A stretch of 64,000 bases of DNA from Raineyella fluvialis. Lineage in GTDB: Bacteria > Actinomycetota > Actinomycetes > Propionibacteriales > Propionibacteriaceae. Every line of letters begins with the position of its first letter. The stretch's first letter is position 1. The stretch is from positions 1,984,001 to 2,048,000 of the forward strand of contig NZ_CP045725.1 of the NCBI RefSeq assembly GCF_009646095.1, written 5' to 3'. Below are positions 46,730 to 57,006 of this stretch, in pieces. The notes beneath the pieces were generated by a model. It made no database searches, was not told the origin of the DNA, and saw only the letters and a program-made list of their open reading frames with translations. A program made the position numbers and the translations under genes.

Positions 46730-47097
46730 ATGCCTGTCACCACAGCCACGACCACCACAGCCGCCGTCACCACGTCGGTCATCACGATCGAGGTCATCGA
46801 CCGCGACGGTGCCCGTCACGAGGTGCCCTGGGAGGAGGACCAGGTCCTGATGGAGGCGCTACGGGACAACGACCTGCCCGTGCTCGCCTCCTGCGGGGGC
46901 AGCGCGTCCTGCGCCACCTGCCACGTCTTCGTCCCGGAGGACATCTACCGCACGCTGCCCGACCGCAGTGAGGACGAGGTCGATCTGGTCGAGGAGGCTC
47001 CCGGATATCGCCCGGAGTCGTCCCGCCTCTCCTGCCAGATCCGTCATGATGCGCGACTGGAGGGGATGACCGTCATCCTCGCCCCGACGAGGACTGA
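46730..47097 (+). CDS. 2Fe-2S ferredoxin, apparent frameshift at C-terminus
   Basis: Adrenodoxin/putidaredoxin-type ferredoxin. Cluster ligands: Cys in LASCGGSASCATCHVF and in RLSCQIRHD. As written the frame does not stop and runs on to 47530 across a hairpin and the antisense membrane gene. Adding one C to the run 47082-47085 gives the usual end VILAPDED and a stop at 47097 (122 residues). It is the last gene of the P450 operon, preceded by GAGGAA. Confidence 0.85.
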
Positions 47098-47125
47098 CGC
47101 CAGTCCGGATGCGTGGCGCACCGCA

Positions 47126-47160
47126 ACGGATGCCCCGGCCCCGGTGGTCGGGGCATCCGT
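47126..47160. terminator. Bidirectional terminator hairpin
   Basis: Perfect 12-bp arms (47126-47137 and 47149-47160) with an 11-base loop, between the repaired ferredoxin stop (47097) and the stop of the convergent membrane gene (47171). This placement supports the repaired ferredoxin end. Confidence 0.75.
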
Positions 47161-47170
47161 GCGTGACGGG

Positions 47171-47461
47171 TCAGCCGACCATGGGTTGGCTCAGTTCCAC
47201 GAAGAACAGGATCGATCCAAGGAAGCCGCACACCCCGGCCAGGATGACCGACCATGTCCGGTCGCGGTACTTCCAGAGACCGACCGCGGCGAGTACCAGG
47301 GTGACCGGGCCGGCGATCGCCATCGACGTGCCGACGATCAGGGCGGGAGCGCTGCCCGGCATCATCAGGCCGCTGTTGAGCCCGAAGAAGACCCAGCCAA
47401 GGAGCACGAGCCAGAGCAGGGCCGCTCCGACGGCCCACCTGCCGAGCACCGATGTTGGCAT
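47171..47461 (-). CDS. Small membrane protein of unknown function
   Basis: A 96-residue protein with three membrane helices (about 8-28, 40-62, 70-90). No family recognised. It is convergent with the ferredoxin gene. ATG 47461. Confidence 0.6.
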   Translation of the reverse strand: MPTSVLGRWAVGAALLWLVLLGWVFFGLNSGLMMPGSAPALIVGTSMAIAGPVTLVLAAVGLWKYRDRTWSVILAGVCGFLGSILFFVELSQPMVG

Positions 47462-47611
47462 GCCGCACCTCCGGGATTCGCGGGACCGGAGGATCGTCCG
47501 GCGGCCCCTTTGCCTGACGCCGAAGCGTAGTCCACGGGCGCACCTGTCGTTGACAGGGGCCGAGAGCGGGGCGACCGGCAGGCCAAGTCAGGAGGTGTGG
47601 AGCGGACAACG

Positions 47612-47646
47612 ACGGTGGGCACCCGGACGAACCGGGTGCCCACCGT
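47612..47646 (-). terminator. Terminator hairpin after the MHS transporter
   Basis: Perfect 15-bp arms (47612-47626 and 47632-47646) with loop ACGAA, 40 bp beyond the transporter stop at 47686 on the minus strand. Confidence 0.75.
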
Positions 47647-47685
47647 GTGCCCGCTCCGGGGCCTCGCGGTGAAGGTCGGGAGAGA

Positions 47686-49128
47686 TCAGACCTTCACGCC
47701 GAGGCGTCGCGGCTGCGCCTCGGTCCGGAGGAGACCCGGCCCGAGGTCCACCAGCGGGGTGAAGGCCGTCTCGCGGGCCGACAGTGCCGCCACCGCCGAG
47801 ATCACCGCGCACACGGCGGCGAAGACCAGGACCGGCAGCCAGCCCCACGTGCCCGGGCCCAGCAGTGCCGCGGCGACGGCCGGGGCGAAGCCGCCGATCA
47901 TGAACCCGATCTGGGTGCCGATGGCGAAGCCCGAGTAGCGCACCCGAGGTGCGAACAGTTCGGTGAAGAACGACGGCCACAACCCGTTGACACCGCAGTA
48001 CACGAACCCGGCGAAGACCATCCCGGCCAGGAAGACCACGGCGTAGTTGTGCTGCTGGAGGCTCCACATGTAGAAGAAGAACGCCGGGATGCAGCCCAGG
48101 ATCGCAGCGATCCAGACCGGACGTCGGCCCACGCGATCCGACACCCAGCCCCAGAACGGGATGGCGGCGATCGCCAGGCCGTTCGCCGCGATGGAGACCC
48201 ACAGCATGGTGGTTCGCGAGAGTCCTTCGTGGGTCGCGTAGCCGAGCGACCAGACGGCGAAGAGCGACTGGAAGATGTTGAAGATCGACATCGCCACCAC
48301 CCGCGCCACGTCCGCGGCCTGGGTGCGGAACAGGGCGGCGACCGGCACGACCTGCGCCTCGTGCTCGGCCTCTTCGACGAAGACCTCCGGCTCCTCCAGG
48401 CTGCGCCGGACGACGTAGCCGATGACGATCACCACGACGCTCGCAAGGAACGGGATCCGCCACCCCCAAGCGTACAACGCCGCGTCCGGGAGCGCCGCGA
48501 CGGGCAGGAAGACCAGGTTGGCGATGACCATGCCGGCGGCGAAGCCGGCCATTGCGAAGCTGGTGAAGAAGCCGCGGCGGCCCTCGGGGGAGTGCTCCAG
48601 CGTGAGGGTCGAGGCACCGGCGGCCTCGCCCCCGGCCGAGAAGCCCTGGACCAGCCGCAGGACCAGCAGCAGTGTCGGGGCCCAGGCGCCGATCGCGTCG
48701 TACGTCGGGAGCAGACCGATGCCGACGCTTGCCGCGCCCATCAGCACCAGGGTGAGCACCATGACCTGCTTGCGGCCGATGGTGTCGCCGAAGTGGCCCA
48801 GCACCAGCGCGCCCAGCGGGCGGATCACGTACGCCACGCCGAACGAGGCCAGGGACATGAGGGTGGCCAGCGCGGGGCTGCTGGTGTGGAAGAAGAGTCT
48901 CGGGAAGATGAGGGCCGCGCACAGCCCGTAGATGAAGAAGTCGTAGTACTCGAGGGTCGAGCCGACGAAGCCGGCCAGGGCCGACTTCTTCGCGTTGACC
49001 AGGGTGGCGCCGCCGCGGGTGTCGACGATCGACCCGATGGTCAGGTCGATCCCGTCGACGGTCAGATGCGGGGGTCGGTGGTCCGGGGTGGTCCGGGCCG
49101 AGGGCCCGGTGGGGCGGTGGGGATCCAT
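47686..49128 (-). CDS. MHS-family MFS transporter
   Basis: A 480-residue, twelve-helix major facilitator of the metabolite:H+ symporter family: GFVGSTLEYYDFFIYGLCAALIFPRLFF, IRPLGALVLGHFGDTIGRKQVM and GFSAGGEAAGASTLTLEHSPEGRRGFFTS are the family signatures. Typical substrates are carboxylic acids such as shikimate, citrate or osmolytes. Start ATG 49128 has GCAGGAGA. Divergent from an IclR gene; likely imports the substrate for the adjacent FAD dehydrogenase/SDR genes. Confidence 0.88.
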   Translation of the reverse strand: MDPHRPTGPSARTTPDHRPPHLTVDGIDLTIGSIVDTRGGATLVNAKKSALAGFVGSTLEYYDFFIYGLCAALIFPRLFFHTSSPALATLMSLASFGVAYVIRPLGALVLGHFGDTIGRKQVMVLTLVLMGAASVGIGLLPTYDAIGAWAPTLLLVLRLVQGFSAGGEAAGASTLTLEHSPEGRRGFFTSFAMAGFAAGMVIANLVFLPVAALPDAALYAWGWRIPFLASVVVIVIGYVVRRSLEEPEVFVEEAEHEAQVVPVAALFRTQAADVARVVAMSIFNIFQSLFAVWSLGYATHEGLSRTTMLWVSIAANGLAIAAIPFWGWVSDRVGRRPVWIAAILGCIPAFFFYMWSLQQHNYAVVFLAGMVFAGFVYCGVNGLWPSFFTELFAPRVRYSGFAIGTQIGFMIGGFAPAVAAALLGPGTWGWLPVLVFAAVCAVISAVAALSARETAFTPLVDLGPGLLRTEAQPRRLGVKV

Positions 49129-49264
49129 GGTTTCTCCTGCGGTCCGGCACGGCAGGCGACGCTGCATGCGGAGTCGGGTGCGGATGTCACGACCGCCCCA
49201 GTGCGGGACGGGCTCGTGGAATGTCCGCAACGATCCACTGGGCGCCGACTGCCGACAAGCCGTA

Positions 49265-49277
49265 CATTCGCTGAATG
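49265..49277. promoter_or_regulatory. Palindrome in the transporter/IclR divergent region
   Basis: CATTCGCTGAATG, perfect 5-bp arms with a 3-bp centre, 44 bp before the IclR start and 137 bp before the transporter start. A candidate operator for autoregulation. Confidence 0.4.
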
Positions 49278-49320
49278 GAAAGTGCCGCCCGGGGGCGGTC
49301 GATGAGGGAGGAACCGCCGC

Positions 49321-50157
49321 ATGGCAAACTCGGCGAGTGGTGAATCGGTCATTTCCAGGGCGATGCGGGTGATCGAGGCGTTCACGGCCGGCAGCACCGT
49401 GCTCGGCGTCTCCGAGGTCGCGCAGCGTACGGGTCTGCCGCTGGCCACCGCCCATCGCATCGTCGCCGAGTTGGAGGCCGAGCGTGTCCTGGAGCGGGAC
49501 AGCCAGCGCAAGATCCGGATGGGCACCCGGCTCTGGGAGATCTCGCAACGGTCCTCTCGGGAGATGAGTCTGCGGATGGCGGCGCTGCCGGTGATGCACG
49601 ATCTCCAGGCGCTGGTGAAGTCGCACGTCCAGCTCGCCGTCATCAGCGACGGGGAGGTGCTCTATCTGGAGCGGCTCAGCCGCCGCAACGCCGTCGTCAA
49701 TCTCGCCCATCCGGCGTCGCGGATCCCGCCGTACCTCTGCTCGTCGGGGCTGGCGTTGCTCGCCGAGGCGCCGCGTGAGGTGCAGTCCCGGGTCACCGAC
49801 GGCCCGTTGACCGTGAGCACCGATCACTCCATCCGCACCGGTGACCAGCTCCGGGCGATCCTCGCCGAGGCCCGGCGCCGCGGCTTCGCCGTGTCGTACG
49901 GCTACATCCAGCCGACGGCCAAGGGCATCGCCGTCCCGGTCCGGGACCCGGACGGTCGCACCGTCGCGGCGCTCTCCGTGGTGGTGCCGCTGGAGGTCGA
50001 CCACCTGCCCATCATTCCGGCGATGATCACGGCGTCCCGGCTGATCACTGAGGGACTTGCCCCGCACCACTACACGAGTGACGACGATCCCTGGCGGGTG
50101 CGCGGAACGGGCCAGCGGGCGTCGCGACCGAGGACCACGGGCGCCGACGCGGACTGA
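49321..50157 (+). CDS. IclR-family transcriptional regulator
   Basis: A 278-residue regulator: winged helix (SVISRAMRVIEAFTAGSTVLGVSEVAQRTGLPLATAHRIVAEL) and effector domain with YLCSSGLALLAEAP and GIAVPVRDPDGRTVAALSVVVPL. The last 30 residues are an Arg/Asp-rich extension. Divergent from the MHS transporter and followed by the Dabb/FAD genes, so it probably controls one or both units. Confidence 0.88.
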   Translation: MANSASGESVISRAMRVIEAFTAGSTVLGVSEVAQRTGLPLATAHRIVAELEAERVLERDSQRKIRMGTRLWEISQRSSREMSLRMAALPVMHDLQALVKSHVQLAVISDGEVLYLERLSRRNAVVNLAHPASRIPPYLCSSGLALLAEAPREVQSRVTDGPLTVSTDHSIRTGDQLRAILAEARRRGFAVSYGYIQPTAKGIAVPVRDPDGRTVAALSVVVPLEVDHLPIIPAMITASRLITEGLAPHHYTSDDDPWRVRGTGQRASRPRTTGADAD

Positions 50158-50168
50158 TCGCGGCAGAC

Positions 50169-50186
50169 TTTTCGAATCATCGGAAA
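50169..50186. promoter_or_regulatory. TTTTCG-N6-CGGAAA motif, copy 2 (before Dabb/FAD genes)
   Basis: TTTTCGAATCATCGGAAA, an imperfect dyad 161 bp before the Dabb start and just after the IclR stop. Confidence 0.5.
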
Positions 50187-50346
50187 CCCTTCTTCTGGGC
50201 TCGGGGGAGGGTCCGTACGGTCATGGCCCAGACGCACGACGAATCCCTCGTCCGTGGAGCCCGGCCCGCCGGTGACCGCATCGAGGGACGTGCCCACCCC
50301 GTCCCCGAGCCGCGGACACAGTCGTCCCCGGGTTTGGAGTCTCGCC

Positions 50347-50637
50347 ATGATTCGCCACATGCTGCTCGTCCGCTGGCAGCCGGACTTCCCTCAGGAAGCC
50401 CGCCAGGACTGGCTCGACAAGGTCCGTGCACTGCCCGAGAAGATCGGCTTCATCCGTTCCCTGCAGGTGGGGCGCGACGTGCTGGGCGGCCAGCGCTCCT
50501 GGGACCACGGGCTGGTCGCAGACTTCGACTCCCTGGACGACGTCCGTGCGTACGCCGTCCATCCCGACCATCTGCCGCTGATCGCCATCTCCGGCCCCAA
50601 CACCGAGGCGATGGCCTCGGTGGACTTCGAGATCTGA
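50347..50637 (+). CDS. Dabb (stress-responsive alpha/beta barrel) protein
   Basis: A 96-residue dimeric alpha/beta-barrel protein: MIRHMLLVRWQPDFPQEARQDWLDKVRAL, VGRDVLGGQRSWDHGLVADFDSLDDVRAYAVHPDH. Members range from stress proteins to small cyclases and monooxygenase-like enzymes. It is 17 bp before the FAD dehydrogenase gene, suggesting joint action on one substrate. ATG 50347. Confidence 0.82.
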   Translation: MIRHMLLVRWQPDFPQEARQDWLDKVRALPEKIGFIRSLQVGRDVLGGQRSWDHGLVADFDSLDDVRAYAVHPDHLPLIAISGPNTEAMASVDFEI

Positions 50638-50653
50638 CCAAGGAAGTACCACC

Positions 50654-52414
50654 ATGGATTCGACCATCACCACCGACGTCCTCGTGATCGGGTCGGGTGC
50701 CGCCGGCATCTCGGCCGCCATCAAGGCCGCCCACGACGGCCACCGCGTCCTCGTCATCGAGAAGGACAAGTACCTGGGGGGCACCTCGGCCATCTCCGGA
50801 GGCTGGGGCTGGCTGCCCGGCAACAAGCAGGGCCGGGCCCAGGGCGACACCCGCGAGGAGCAGGTCGCCTACATCAAGGCACTCGCCGGGGATTCCTACA
50901 ACGAGGACCTGGTCACCACCTTCCTCGACGGCGTGCCCGAGGCGATGGACTTCTTCGAGCAGGACGCCGGCATCGAGTTCCACTACGCCGACAAGGCGCC
51001 GGACTACCAGATGGACGCCCCCGGCGCGAAGGCCTCCGGCCGGGCCGTCACGGTCGCCAAGACCGACGCGCGGATCCTCGGGGCCGACCGGCACCGGATG
51101 CAGCCCTACCTGATGGCCTACACGATCTTCGGGTACATGCCGGAGATCGGGAAGGACATCGCGACGATCATCGATGCCAACGTCTCGGTGTCCTCCTTCC
51201 TCTACACCACCCGCAAGATCCTCAAGACGTGGACCGAGACGATCTTCACCGGCCGGTCGTTCGACCGTACGAACGGCAACGCGATGATGACCCGGTTGAT
51301 GTACGCCGCCAAGCAGCAGGGTGTCCAGTTGTGGACCTCGACCAGGGCCGCGGAGATCCTCCGCGGCGCGGACGGTGCCGTCAGCGGGGCGCGGATCGAG
51401 GGTGCGCACACCGGGGTGGTCGAGGCCCGCCTCGGCGTGATCATCGCCGCGGGCGGCTTCTCGCGCAACAAGGAGATGCGCCAGCAGTACTTCCCGCACG
51501 ACCCGAAGGGTGACAACCACGTCTCCCCGGTGATCGGCCACGACGGCGACTCCTACCGCCTGGCCGCCCCGTTCGGCGGCCACATCGACAACTCCCCGCA
51601 CCAGCCGTCGTCCTGGGGCCCGATCACCGCGTTCAAGGACACCCTGCGTCGCGACACGTACTTCCCGCACCTGCGCGCCTTCGGCCTGCCCGGCCTGATC
51701 GCCGTCGACCGGGAGGGCAAGCGCTTCGCCAACGAGTCGCTGTCCTACCACGACTTCTGCCGCGAGATGCTGAAGAACGACGAGGGACGCGAAGGGACGT
51801 ACGCCTGGATCATCGCCGACGACAAAGCGATGAAGCGGTACGGCATCGGCTGGGCCAAGCCGTGGCCGCTGCCGCAGGCGCTGTTCCTGAACGACTACCT
51901 GAAGAAGGAGCGGACCGTGAAGGCCCTCGCCGAGCGGATCGGGCTGCCGGCCGACGCCCTGCAGGCGACGCTCGACGAGTTCAACGCGTACGCCGCGAAG
52001 GGGGAGGACCCCACGTTCCACCGCGGTACGACGGCGTTCCACCACTTCAAGGGCGACATGAAGCACACGCCCAACCCCAACCTGGAGACCATCGACAAGG
52101 GCCCGTACTACGCGGTCCGTGTCGGCATGGGGGACCTGGGGACGTACGCGGGCCTGGCGGTCAACACCCGCAACGAGGTGCTCGACGCGCGGGGTGAAGG
52201 GGTGCCCGGGCTGTACGCCGTCGGCACCGCGGCGGTATCGGTCTTCGGCGGCGGCTACCCGGGGTACGGGGCGAACATCGGTCCGGCCCTGGTCTTCGGT
52301 TACCTGGCCGGCCGAGACATCGCGGCTCACGCTGCCGCCCGGCGGGGTACCACTGGGGGCAACGCCGATGCGGTCACCGTCACCGAGGCGACCGCCGTGG
52401 GGGCGACCGCATGA
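50654..52414 (+). CDS. FAD-dependent dehydrogenase (fumarate reductase/KstD superfamily)
   Basis: A 586-residue flavoprotein with N-terminal FAD motif VLVIGSGAAGISAAIKAA, VIEKDKYLGGTSAISGGWGWLP and a C-terminal FAD site GLYAVGTAAVSVFGGGYPGYGANIGPALVFGYLAGRDIA. This is the layout of fumarate reductase flavoprotein, 3-ketosteroid dehydrogenase and urocanate reductase-like enzymes, which add or remove hydrogen next to a carbonyl or carboxylate. No iron-sulfur or cytochrome subunit is adjacent. Substrate unknown; probably that of the neighbouring MHS transporter. Confidence 0.83.
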   Translation: MDSTITTDVLVIGSGAAGISAAIKAAHDGHRVLVIEKDKYLGGTSAISGGWGWLPGNKQGRAQGDTREEQVAYIKALAGDSYNEDLVTTFLDGVPEAMDFFEQDAGIEFHYADKAPDYQMDAPGAKASGRAVTVAKTDARILGADRHRMQPYLMAYTIFGYMPEIGKDIATIIDANVSVSSFLYTTRKILKTWTETIFTGRSFDRTNGNAMMTRLMYAAKQQGVQLWTSTRAAEILRGADGAVSGARIEGAHTGVVEARLGVIIAAGGFSRNKEMRQQYFPHDPKGDNHVSPVIGHDGDSYRLAAPFGGHIDNSPHQPSSWGPITAFKDTLRRDTYFPHLRAFGLPGLIAVDREGKRFANESLSYHDFCREMLKNDEGREGTYAWIIADDKAMKRYGIGWAKPWPLPQALFLNDYLKKERTVKALAERIGLPADALQATLDEFNAYAAKGEDPTFHRGTTAFHHFKGDMKHTPNPNLETIDKGPYYAVRVGMGDLGTYAGLAVNTRNEVLDARGEGVPGLYAVGTAAVSVFGGGYPGYGANIGPALVFGYLAGRDIAAHAAARRGTTGGNADAVTVTEATAVGATA

Positions 52415-52470
52415 TCCGGTGGTGATGGCCGGCTGATGCCACTTCACTGACCATCCGGCGACCGTACGGA

Positions 52471-52509
52471 CCGTCGTCGCACCCGGGGGAGATCCGGGGG
52501 CGGCGACGG
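52471..52509 (+). terminator. Possible terminator after the FAD dehydrogenase
   Basis: Arms 52471-52480 and 52500-52509 pair with one mismatch; the loop is GC-rich and may pair internally. It lies 57 bp beyond the dehydrogenase stop. Confidence 0.45.
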
Positions 52510-52614
52510 TTCGTGCTGTCTTCGGGGGCTGGGCCCGGCGCACCTGATCCTGGCCGACGATTCTGAAGCTGCGCGACCACTCTGAACCTGCGCGACGTAG
52601 CAAGATCGGCCGGC

Positions 52615-52690
52615 CTGGGAATGGTCGGCCGGGCTGGGAATGGTCGGCCGGGCTGGGAATGGTCGGCCGGGCTGAAGGATGGTCGGCCAG
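52615..52690. repeat. 19-bp tandem repeat
   Basis: Three identical copies of CTGGGAATGGTCGGCCGGG (52615-52633, 52634-52652, 52653-52671) and a diverged fourth up to about 52690, in the non-coding region between the FAD dehydrogenase and the SDR gene. Confidence 0.9.
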
Positions 52691-52740
52691 CACGCAAGGG
52701 CGGGACCGGATATCCGGCCCCGCCCTCGGTGCGTGCTGGC
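52686..52740 (-). terminator. Long terminator hairpin after the SDR gene
   Basis: Nested inverted repeat: outer 10-bp arms at 52686-52695 and 52731-52740, inner 12-bp arms at 52698-52709 and 52714-52725 (one mismatch). It is 23 bp beyond the SDR stop and could also stop plus-strand transcripts. Confidence 0.7.
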
Positions 52741-52762
52741 GGTCGTCCCGCCGGAGGATCGA

Positions 52763-53572
52763 TCAGCGTGAGGTGTAGCCGCCGTCGACCGTGATCGTGG
52801 CGCCGTTGATGAACCACGAGGAGCCTTCGAGCAGGTGCAGGACGGTCGGCACCACCGCGTCCACCGTGCCCATCCGGCCGACCGGGTAGAGTTTGGCGGC
52901 CGTCTCGGGATCGCTGGTGCCCAGGCCGCGGTTGGTGGCGATGTCCTGGGCGGGAAGCATCTGGGTGATGCTGGTGCGGATGTTGGTGCCGGTGATGGAG
53001 CCGGGGGCGACGCAGTTGGTGGTGATGCCGTCGGGTCCGAGCTCGACGGCCAGGTGACGGACGAGGCCCTCGACAGCGTGCTTGGACATGGTGTAGGCGA
53101 TGCCGCCCGCGCCTGCGACGCTCCCGGCGATCGAGCCGAACAGCACGATCCGGCCCTGTCCCCGCTGCTTCATCACCGGGGCGACGCGCTGGACCATCCG
53201 TAGCGCTCCGAAGGCGTTCACGGCGAAGACGGTGTCGAGCACCCGCGGAGTGATCTCCTCGAGAGACGCGTACCCGTCCAGGGCGCCGGCAGCATACACA
53301 AGGGCGTCGATCCCGCCATGGGCCTCGACGATCTCGCTGATGGTCGTCTCGATGGATGCCTGGTCGCGGACGTCGACGACGTGGTGGCCGCCGGAGGGCA
53401 GTTCGCCCTCGCCGGGGTTGCGGTCGAGTACGGCGACGACGTCGCCGCGGGCCTCGAGCGCGTCGGCGACGGCCTTGCCGATGCCGGCGGCGCCCCCGAC
53501 GACGAGGACCACGCGGGGTCCACGCTCGGGCAGGGGTCCGGCGTCGGTCCTGGGGTCGGTGGTAACGGTCAT
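52763..53572 (-). CDS. Short-chain dehydrogenase/reductase
   Basis: A 269-residue classical SDR: cofactor motif VVGGAAGIGKAVADAL, NAFGALRMVQ, catalytic Ser in VLFGSIAGSVAG and YTMSK (Tyr/Lys dyad), CVAPGSI and the C-terminal INGATITVDGGYTSR. Oxidises or reduces an alcohol/ketone with NAD(P). ATG 53572. Convergent with the FAD dehydrogenase, and preceded by the same TTTTCG-type dyad, so both probably serve one pathway. Confidence 0.87.
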   Translation of the reverse strand: MTVTTDPRTDAGPLPERGPRVVLVVGGAAGIGKAVADALEARGDVVAVLDRNPGEGELPSGGHHVVDVRDQASIETTISEIVEAHGGIDALVYAAGALDGYASLEEITPRVLDTVFAVNAFGALRMVQRVAPVMKQRGQGRIVLFGSIAGSVAGAGGIAYTMSKHAVEGLVRHLAVELGPDGITTNCVAPGSITGTNIRTSITQMLPAQDIATNRGLGTSDPETAAKLYPVGRMGTVDAVVPTVLHLLEGSSWFINGATITVDGGYTSR

Positions 53573-55199
<1,627 letters not shown>

Positions 55200-55204
55200 G
55201 CGCC

Positions 55205-56029
55205 ATGGAGCCCGAGCCGTCGTTCCCGCTCGACACCGAGGCGGAGCTCGCCGACGACCTCGAGCAGGAGGGCTTCCTCGAGCCGTCGGCCCTCTACGAG
55301 CGGGTCGACGTCCCCGAGTCCGTCGTGCTGGCGTTCCTGCCTCAGACGGTTCGCGAGGTGGGGGACCGCGAGGGGTCGACGGTGAGCCGGACGATCGGCG
55401 ACATCCTCGAGCCGCGACCGCTCTACGAGCGGGAGCACCGGGGCGTACGCGTGGGCTGGTGCTACCCGTCGATGGGCGCCCCGCACACCGCCATGGTGAT
55501 GGAGGAGCTCATCGCCCGGGGAGTGCGACGGTTCATCGCTGTCGGTTCGGCCGGGGTGCTGCGGCCCGAACTGGTGATGGGGCACCCGTTCGTGGTGACC
55601 AGTGCGCTGCGTGACGAGGGCACCAGTTCGCAGTACCTCACGCCCTCGGCGGTCGTCGAGGCCGATCCGCTCGGTGTCCGGGCCTGCCGCGAGGCCCTGG
55701 TCGAGGGCGGCATCGGCTTCTCCACGGGTCGTACCTGGACGACCGATGCCATCTACCGGGAGACGCGGGGCCGGGTGCGGCGGCGGATGGACCAGGGGTG
55801 CGCAGTCGTGGAGATGGAGGCCGCCGCCATGCTCGCGGTGGCCCGGTACCGTGGTGTCGGCTTCGGGCAGATCCTCTTCGGGGCAGATTCGCTCGCCGGA
55901 GAGGCCTGGGAGTCCCGGGCGTGGCCCACTGCCGCCGCCGTGCACGAGGCGATGTTCTGGTGGGCGATGGATGCCGCCGCGCGCCTCGGTGAACTCGAGG
56001 CAGCAGGCGGCAAGAGTCGCCAACCCTGA
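55205..56029 (+). CDS. Nucleoside phosphorylase family protein
   Basis: A 274-residue PNP/UDP-phosphorylase-type protein: SMGAPHTAMVMEELIARGVRRFIAVGSAGVL, VVTSALRDEGTSSQYL and the ribose-binding VVEMEAAAMLAVARYRGV. It would split a nucleoside with phosphate to base and ribose 1-phosphate. The 75-residue N-terminal part is less conserved. It starts 5 bp after purA, consistent with purine salvage. Base specificity unknown. Confidence 0.82.
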   Translation: MEPEPSFPLDTEAELADDLEQEGFLEPSALYERVDVPESVVLAFLPQTVREVGDREGSTVSRTIGDILEPRPLYEREHRGVRVGWCYPSMGAPHTAMVMEELIARGVRRFIAVGSAGVLRPELVMGHPFVVTSALRDEGTSSQYLTPSAVVEADPLGVRACREALVEGGIGFSTGRTWTTDAIYRETRGRVRRRMDQGCAVVEMEAAAMLAVARYRGVGFGQILFGADSLAGEAWESRAWPTAAAVHEAMFWWAMDAAARLGELEAAGGKSRQP

Positions 56030-56147
56030 GAGAACGGTGAGAAACACGTCTTGTAGGCTGTGAATCCCCTGTGTGTCCTGACGGGTTTGTGCCGGTTCGG
56101 GCCCTCGATTCAGAGCCTGCACAGTTCGATGCCGCACCATAGGACGT

Positions 56148-56834
56148 ATGGATTTGGCGACACTTGTTCCTCAGGCGGTTCCCGGACTGCATTTCCTCAG
56201 CGACCCCGCGGCGCTGCTGCAGCAGCTCGGCCCGTGGGCTCTCGTGGGCATCGCCCTGATGGTGTTTATCGAGTCCGGCCTGCTCTTCCCCTTCCTCCCC
56301 GGCGACTCCCTGCTGTTCACCGCGGCACTGCTGCTCACGCCGCTGGGCCTCAACTTCTGGGTGCTGATCCTGGTGGCCTTCGTCGCCGCCTTCCTGGGTG
56401 ACCAGGTGGGTTACTTCCTAGGCAGCCGCTTCGGCCGGGGTCTGTTCAAGGACGATGCCCGGGTCCTGAAGACCGAGCATCTGGTCCGCGCGGAGGAGTT
56501 CTTCCACAAGTACGGTGGCCGCTCGCTGGTCCTGGCCCGGTTCGTCCCGGTCGTACGGACCTACGTCCCGCTGGTCGCTGGGATGGTTCGTCACCCCTAC
56601 AGCCACTTCATCGGCTGGAACGCGTTGGGCGGTGCCCTGTGGGTCGCCATCATGACGACGGCCGGTTACTTCCTGGGCGATTTCCCGCCGGTCAGGAACC
56701 ACGTCGACCTGATCGCCATCATCATCGTCTTCGTCTCCCTGCTCCCGATGGGCATCGAGATCCTTCGCGCTCGGCGGTCGAACCGCGCCCCGAAGCGCGC
56801 GCTGGATACCGCCACCGAGCGCGAGAACGTCTGA
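56148..56834 (+). CDS. DedA family membrane protein
   Basis: A 228-residue polytopic protein of the DedA (SNARE-associated/VTT) family: FIESGLLFPFLPGDSLLFTAALL, FLGDQVGYFLGSRFGRGLF and the conserved FARFVPVVRTYVPLVAGMVRHPYSHF (here LARFVPVVRT) and NALGGALWV. DedA proteins act in membrane lipid scrambling or proton-motive-force homeostasis. ATG 56148; followed by a hairpin. Confidence 0.92.
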   Translation: MDLATLVPQAVPGLHFLSDPAALLQQLGPWALVGIALMVFIESGLLFPFLPGDSLLFTAALLLTPLGLNFWVLILVAFVAAFLGDQVGYFLGSRFGRGLFKDDARVLKTEHLVRAEEFFHKYGGRSLVLARFVPVVRTYVPLVAGMVRHPYSHFIGWNALGGALWVAIMTTAGYFLGDFPPVRNHVDLIAIIIVFVSLLPMGIEILRARRSNRAPKRALDTATERENV

Positions 56835-56856
56835 CCGAATCCCTGTTCGTCCTCTC

Positions 56857-56893
56857 GTCGCCCGCTGCTCCCCGTCTGGGGGTGGCGGGCGAC
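56857..56893 (+). terminator. Terminator hairpin after dedA
   Basis: Outer arms GTCGCCCGC (56857-56865) and GCGGGCGAC (56885-56893) with an inner CCCC/GGGG stem, 23 bp beyond the dedA stop. Confidence 0.65.
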
Positions 56894-57006
56894 GTGCGTC
56901 TCCCCGCCCGCGGTTTGGGACGCCAAGTCCTGGCAACGACGTGATGCAGACCACCCCGATGCGTACGGTCGAGGTAGAGCCGTGTCGAAGGGGAAAGGTC
57001 CACACC

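Noticed and set aside
47098-47530. C-terminal extension of the ferredoxin as written
   Set aside because: It crosses a perfect terminator hairpin and the antisense membrane gene, and looks like non-coding translation; a one-base repair gives the normal ferredoxin end.
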